DNA of 9,854 nt, taken from the NCBI GenBank assembly GCA_047629415.1, contig JBLHWZ010000210.1:1-9854 (forward strand). Reading direction: 5' to 3'. This stretch comes from CBDUJZ01 sp047629415. Its GTDB lineage: Bacteria > Myxococcota_A > Bradymonadia > REDH01. The notes under the pieces are model-generated. The model made no database searches. It was not told where the DNA came from and saw nothing but the letters and a program-made list of their open reading frames with translations. Both the position numbers and the translations under genes were made by a program. Of this stretch, positions 6,323-9,854 are shown in pieces; the stretch's first letter is position 1, and each line of letters opens with the position of its first letter.

Positions 6323-9300
6323 TTAGAGGGGCGCGCGTTCGATCCTGAGGTCGAAGTTGCCGCTGCTCACGCCCGTTGGCCCCGCGACGCCGAACGCGAC
6401 GTTGTACGTGTTTCCAGTCGGGTTCGTGAATTCGATTTCTCCGTTGGCCGTATTGTATTCACAGCTCAGGGCAGTGGGTACGTAGGGCGGAACGAAGAAG
6501 CTCGAAGTCCCGGTCGTGTATCCGTAGATCGACCAAGGGCCACCTGGCACGCTGGCTCGGATGCGCTCACCCGGACCGAGCGGTGGGTCGAGCGCGAAGA
6601 ACTTGTGGGAGCCTTGGAAGTCCGCGTTCAGTGTCGCGGGGAAGCACGCAGTTTGGCTGGAGGATGCCCAGCCGAGGTCGACACAATCGGCTCCAGACAG
6701 GTTGTATGTGTCGGTGACCGTGGTGCTACTCGGCACGTCGAGCACGCGGACGCCTGCGGGCCAGTCGCTGTACGAGCGGCCGGGGAGCGACTCGGGGCAG
6801 TGCGGCTCCGTGACGTCCAGATCGACGAACAACTCGTAGCCGCCTGCGTCGACGCCATCCGCTCCGGCGACGCCGAGGAAGATGTTGTACGAGTTGCTAG
6901 CGGACGGGTTGAAGAAGCGGATGGCCTCGGGCTCACCAGGGTTGCGAGTGTGCCACGGGTAGCTGGCTTCGCAGATGGTGGAAGGCACGGCAGGAGGCAC
7001 CATGTAGCCCGTGGTGCCGAGTTGGAAGCCGTAGAGGTTCGCGTCCACGTCCTCATCGGGGGTTAGGACCACGGTCAGTGATGACCGCGGCGGCATCGGT
7101 TGGCCGAGCGCGTGGAATACGTGCGAGCCGCGGAAGTGCTCGAACGACGTCGCCGGGAAGCAGGCGACGCTGCTGTCAGCGGCCCAGTCTAGGTTGGTGC
7201 ATTCGCCCTCGGAGAGGTCTCCGTTGAGGATGCCTTCGTTGTCAGCGTTCAGCTCAATGAGTTCGACTTCCGCCGGCCACGCTGCGAGACCAAACTCACC
7301 AGGGAGCGACTCTTCGCAGTGTACCGCGCCGGTGCTGATCTCGACCTCGTAGGTGTAGCCGCCACCCGTACCCGTGAGATCGTTTCCGGCCACGGTGAAC
7401 GCGATGTTGTAGCTGTTTCCGGTCGGGTTCGCGAAGTAGATTGACTCCGTCTCGCCCGGATCGGACGCGCCGGGGGGATAGCTCGCCTCGCAGGCGACGA
7501 CAGAGTTGATGTTTGGAGCGACCGGAAAGCCTGTGACGCCGGTTTGTGTGCCCCAGAGGTTCACGTCGACCCCTTCATCGGGGGTTACGCGGATCCACAT
7601 CTCGGAGTTCGGCGGGAGGGTGTCGCTCAGCGCGTAGCGAACGTGATTGCCCTCAAAGTTGTTGAACTCGGTCGCCGGGAAGCACGCGACGCTGCTGCGG
7701 GAGGCGAAGCCGAGGTTGGTGCACTCACCGTCTGCGAGGTCTCCGGACCCGCTGGCGGCGCCGTCGACGACATTGACGAGATTTAGCGTGGTCGGCCACG
7801 TCGGGTAGGTCGCGCCGGGCAGCGACTCTGGACAATGCGGCGGTGGGTCTTCTTCAATGACGATGTCGAGGATCGCTCTACCGGAGGTTGCGCCGCCGGA
7901 GCCGGAGACGCCGAGGAAGAACTGGTAGGCGTAGGGACCGGGGTTCAAGAACTCGATTGACTCGGGATCGCCGGGGTTAAACGTATCGCCCACTCCGCGG
8001 GAGTGGCTGGCTTCGCAACTGCCGACGACTGGTACTTGCGGCGGCACCATGAAGTTGGTGAGGCCGAGCCGGTATCCGAACAGGCTGACGTCGACGTCTT
8101 CGGCCGGGCGCACGGTGGCGTAGACGTTGGAGCCGGCTGGAGGGACGGGGTCGAGCGCAAAGAACAACGTATTGCCATTGAACATGGTGTTCTCGGTCGC
8201 TGGGAAGCACGCGGTCTGACTCGAGGATGCCCAGTCAAGAGTGCACAGAGGCTCGCCGTCCGAGAGGTCGAGCACGATTGAGCCACTACCGCTCGAGACG
8301 TCGACGATCGCGACGCTGTCGGGCCACTCCTCAAGTCCGGTCACCGCCGTGTAGTCATCTTCCTCGCAGGTGGAGGTTGAGTAGGTGATGAGGTCGACAC
8401 TGATCGTGAAGCCACCCTCAGCGCCTTGAGCCGTGTCACCGGCGACGCCGAAGAAGATCTCGTAGGGATTGGTTGTCGCGACGAAGGTCATCGACTCGGG
8501 CTGGCCCGGGTTGCGGGTCGGGTGCGAAACGGACGCTTCGCAGAGCGAGACTGGGAAGAACGGTGGCACGTAGAAGCTCGTGCCTCTGCCCTGGCGCGTG
8601 CCGTAGAGGCTGACCTCGACGCCAGGATCCGGGACGACCGTCACGGTCATCACGCTGAACTCGGGAATGCCGCCTTCAATGGCGTAGAAGCGGTGGTTCC
8701 CTTGGTAGTGTTCCAGTTGAGTGGACGGCACGCAGAACGCGTCGTCGAGCCACTCGTGGCTACCGCACGTCGGGGCACCCTCGCCGAGCTGGCCAAGACC
8801 GACGTAGGCGCCTTCGCCGTCGAGCGACAGGCGAGAAACCTGCGGCGGGTGTTGTCCCGGGGCGGTGCCTTCGGCGTAGCATTGATCTGAGGTCGCGATC
8901 GGCGTGATCTCGACGCCAACGAAGAGGTCTCCCTCGTCGTCACCGGGGAAGCGACCGCGATTCGAGACACCAAACATCAGGTTGGTCGGCTCGTAGACGC
9001 GGAACGTGTAGTCGGTGCCTTCGCCGACGCCGCCGAAACGCTGCGGTCGGTGGCAGAAGCCGGTCTCTATGGCCGGTGGGACGTCGCGTTGGAGCTCGGT
9101 CTCGTTGATGACGAAGAGCACCGCCTCTCCGTTGCTCGGGGCCGTGAGCGTGATCGTCACGTCGCTCCATGCGGGAATGGTCTCCTCGACGGCGAACGCG
9201 AAGTACTGCCCGCTGAAGTATTCATCATCGATCGCCGGGTTGTCCCAGCAGGCTACCTCGGGCGTGGCTGCCCATGTGAGGTCGTCGATGGCCCAGCCGT

Positions 9301-9652
9301 CCGCGAAATTCGCATCGTAGCTGGCGCTGTTTCCGTCGGCGATCGAGAGCAAGATGAGGTTGTCCTCGGGCCACTCCGGCGGCGGTTCCACGACGTCGGC
9401 GTCGGGATCGACGTCGGCAGAGGTGTCGGGATCAGCGTCGGCAGAGGTGTCGCTGCCGGGGTCCGTCAGCGCGTCACCGATGTCGGTGTCTGGTGCGGTG
9501 TCGGCCGGCACGTCGCCTTCAACCGTGTCAGGAGCGGTATCCCCAGCGTCAACGGGAGGAAAGAAGGGAGCCGGGTCGTCACTGCAAGCAGCGACACTTG
9601 TGGCGAGGAGCGCTCCAGAGAGAACCCGTCGGGTCCACATTGTGTGTGTCAT
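6323..9652 (-). CDS. Large lipoprotein with acidic linker and six tandem cysteine-containing modules
   Basis: The product has 1109 residues from ATG 9652. The N-terminus is a lipoprotein signal peptide: a charged start with Arg8-Arg9, hydrophobic core 'VLSGALLATSVAAC', and lipidated Cys23. Ser at +2 fits outer-membrane or surface retention rather than inner-membrane retention under the E. coli rule. Residues 24-91 are an Asp/Thr/Ala/Pro linker. Six modules follow with a period near 174 residues (from about 92, 268, 441, 617, 790 and 962). Typical elements in order are Trp-Pro, a 'DLxDG' turn, Cys-x-x-Leu-x-Trp-Ala, 'ACFPAT', Phe-x-Gly-x-His, Pro-Pro-x-Ser, Val-Asp-Val-x-Leu-x-Gly, Val-Pro-Pro, 'CEAS', Pro-Gly-x-x-Glu-Ser-Ile, Asn-Pro, Tyr-Asn-Ile and Gly-Val-Ala-Gly, ending in 'HCPESLPG'. 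The pattern suggests a beta-sandwich with about two disulfides per module, loosely like bacterial pre-peptidase C-terminal domains, but no enzyme domain is attached. An alternative ATG at 9706 adds 18 residues that would bury the signal peptide. Function is unknown; a surface adhesin or binding protein is plausible. Confidence 0.88.
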   Translation of the reverse strand: MTHTMWTRRVLSGALLATSVAACSDDPAPFFPPVDAGDTAPDTVEGDVPADTAPDTDIGDALTDPGSDTSADADPDTSADVDPDADVVEPPPEWPEDNLILLSIADGNSASYDANFADGWAIDDLTWAATPEVACWDNPAIDDEYFSGQYFAFAVEETIPAWSDVTITLTAPSNGEAVLFVINETELQRDVPPAIETGFCHRPQRFGGVGEGTDYTFRVYEPTNLMFGVSNRGRFPGDDEGDLFVGVEITPIATSDQCYAEGTAPGQHPPQVSRLSLDGEGAYVGLGQLGEGAPTCGSHEWLDDAFCVPSTQLEHYQGNHRFYAIEGGIPEFSVMTVTVVPDPGVEVSLYGTRQGRGTSFYVPPFFPVSLCEASVSHPTRNPGQPESMTFVATTNPYEIFFGVAGDTAQGAEGGFTISVDLITYSTSTCEEDDYTAVTGLEEWPDSVAIVDVSSGSGSIVLDLSDGEPLCTLDWASSSQTACFPATENTMFNGNTLFFALDPVPPAGSNVYATVRPAEDVDVSLFGYRLGLTNFMVPPQVPVVGSCEASHSRGVGDTFNPGDPESIEFLNPGPYAYQFFLGVSGSGGATSGRAILDIVIEEDPPPHCPESLPGATYPTWPTTLNLVNVVDGAASGSGDLADGECTNLGFASRSSVACFPATEFNNFEGNHVRYALSDTLPPNSEMWIRVTPDEGVDVNLWGTQTGVTGFPVAPNINSVVACEASYPPGASDPGETESIYFANPTGNSYNIAFTVAGNDLTGTGGGYTYEVEISTGAVHCEESLPGEFGLAAWPAEVELIELNADNEGILNGDLSEGECTNLDWAADSSVACFPATSFEHFRGSHVFHALGQPMPPRSSLTVVLTPDEDVDANLYGFQLGTTGYMVPPAVPSTICEASYPWHTRNPGEPEAIRFFNPSASNSYNIFLGVAGADGVDAGGYELFVDLDVTEPHCPESLPGRSYSDWPAGVRVLDVPSSTTVTDTYNLSGADCVDLGWASSSQTACFPATLNADFQGSHKFFALDPPLGPGERIRASVPGGPWSIYGYTTGTSSFFVPPYVPTALSCEYNTANGEIEFTNPTGNTYNVAFGVAGPTGVSSGNFDLRIERAPL
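6326..9379 (-). repeat. Six tandem modules of about 174 residues in the lipoprotein
   Basis: The Trp of the Trp-Pro motif falls at residues 94, 443, 619, 792 and 964. The interval 94 to 443 is twice 174.5, and a module without that Trp (Pro-Pro-Gln-Val instead) fills the slot near 268. Modules 3 to 6 are clearly alike: 'ACFPAT' is found in all four and 'HCPESLPG' or 'HCEESLPG' ends modules 3, 4 and 5. Module 2 is more diverged ('FCVPST'), and module 1 is the most diverged ('ACWDNP', and 'FCHRPQ' in place of the CEAS position). Module 6 is shorter and ends the protein with Arg-Ala-Pro-Leu. Confidence 0.9.
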
Positions 9653-9763
9653 GAGTTTGTGTTGGTGATGAAGAACGGCGCCCGAAAACGCTGAGCAGCG
9701 TTGCATGTAGTACGTTACGGTGGGACCCTATCATGGGTAGACTGTTCGGCAAGAGCTGGGACC

Positions 9764-9792
9764 ATTATGTTCAGCTGCTACACGATTGAGAA
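9764..9792 (-). promoter_or_regulatory. Sigma70-like promoter for the six-module lipoprotein gene
   Basis: On the minus strand TTCTCA (plus 9787-9792; four of six matches to TTGACA) is followed after exactly 17 bases by CATAAT (plus 9764-9769; five of six matches to TATAAT). Transcription would begin near 9757, leaving a leader of about 105 bases before ATG 9652. The heptamer TGGGACC occurs at 9721-9727 and 9757-9763, the second copy lying at the expected start point. The remaining bases to the right edge (9793-9854) show no gene. Confidence 0.45.
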
Positions 9793-9854
9793 GGGGTGCG
9801 GGTCCGCAATGGCGGATCTAGTTAGGCTGCGTTGCGGAGAGCGGTGGGCTTGCG

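Noticed and set aside
5927..7066. Long plus-strand open frame of 379 codons
   Set aside because: It lies opposite the oxidoreductase and the six-module lipoprotein, both well supported. Its Arg/Gly/Val-rich composition has no domain-like pattern and it lacks a ribosome binding site; it is a GC-rich shadow frame.
9050..9694. Plus-strand open frame of 214 codons
   Set aside because: It is antisense to the N-terminal part of the lipoprotein gene, and its Val/Gly/Arg repeats simply mirror the acidic linker. No start signal was found.
9725..9752. Alternative promoter TTGCCG with TAGGGT on the minus strand
   Set aside because: The -10 matches only three of six consensus bases; the TTCTCA/CATAAT pair just upstream is clearly better.

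Overview
The window is GC-rich (by eye about 60 percent or more G+C). It looks like a chromosomal piece of a myxobacterium-like or Bradymonadales-like bacterium (the old Deltaproteobacteria). That placement is an inference from protein style: secreted proteins with Asp/Thr-rich linkers, very cysteine-rich repeats, and the aspartate-rich motifs 'DGDGDGFG' and 'CDGIDNDCD' that are common in that group. No rRNA, tRNA, transposase, CRISPR array or phage gene is visible.

Layout, left to right. Positions 1-3263 (+) hold one very long reading frame for a secreted, cysteine-rich repeat protein. It starts outside the window. It is broken by a single in-frame TGA at 810-812, yet the same frame goes on as recognisable cysteine-rich protein with no further stop until 3263. 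Positions 3264-3596 are non-coding, with one short hairpin. Positions 3597-4955 (+) encode a 452-residue integral membrane protein made of two related halves of about 205 residues, with eight predicted membrane segments. A short convergent gap (4956-5185) follows, with an inverted repeat at its right end. Positions 5186-6172 (-) encode a complete luciferase-like (LLM) flavin-dependent oxidoreductase, the only gene here with a confident family assignment. Positions 6323-9652 (-) encode a 1109-residue lipoprotein: a lipobox signal peptide, an Asp/Thr/Ala linker and six tandem modules of about 174 residues. A strong stem-loop (6286-6315) lies just past its stop, and a sigma70-like promoter (9764-9792) lies upstream.

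How the genes work together: I see no evidence for one multi-gene system. The two large secreted proteins share an architecture (export signal or presumed export signal, acidic linker, disulfide-rich repeats) that fits cell-surface or extracellular proteins of a predatory or social bacterium, but they are unrelated in sequence. The membrane protein and the oxidoreductase look independent. The points most worth a second look are the in-frame TGA, the six-module lipoprotein as a possibly uncatalogued domain, and the internally duplicated membrane protein.
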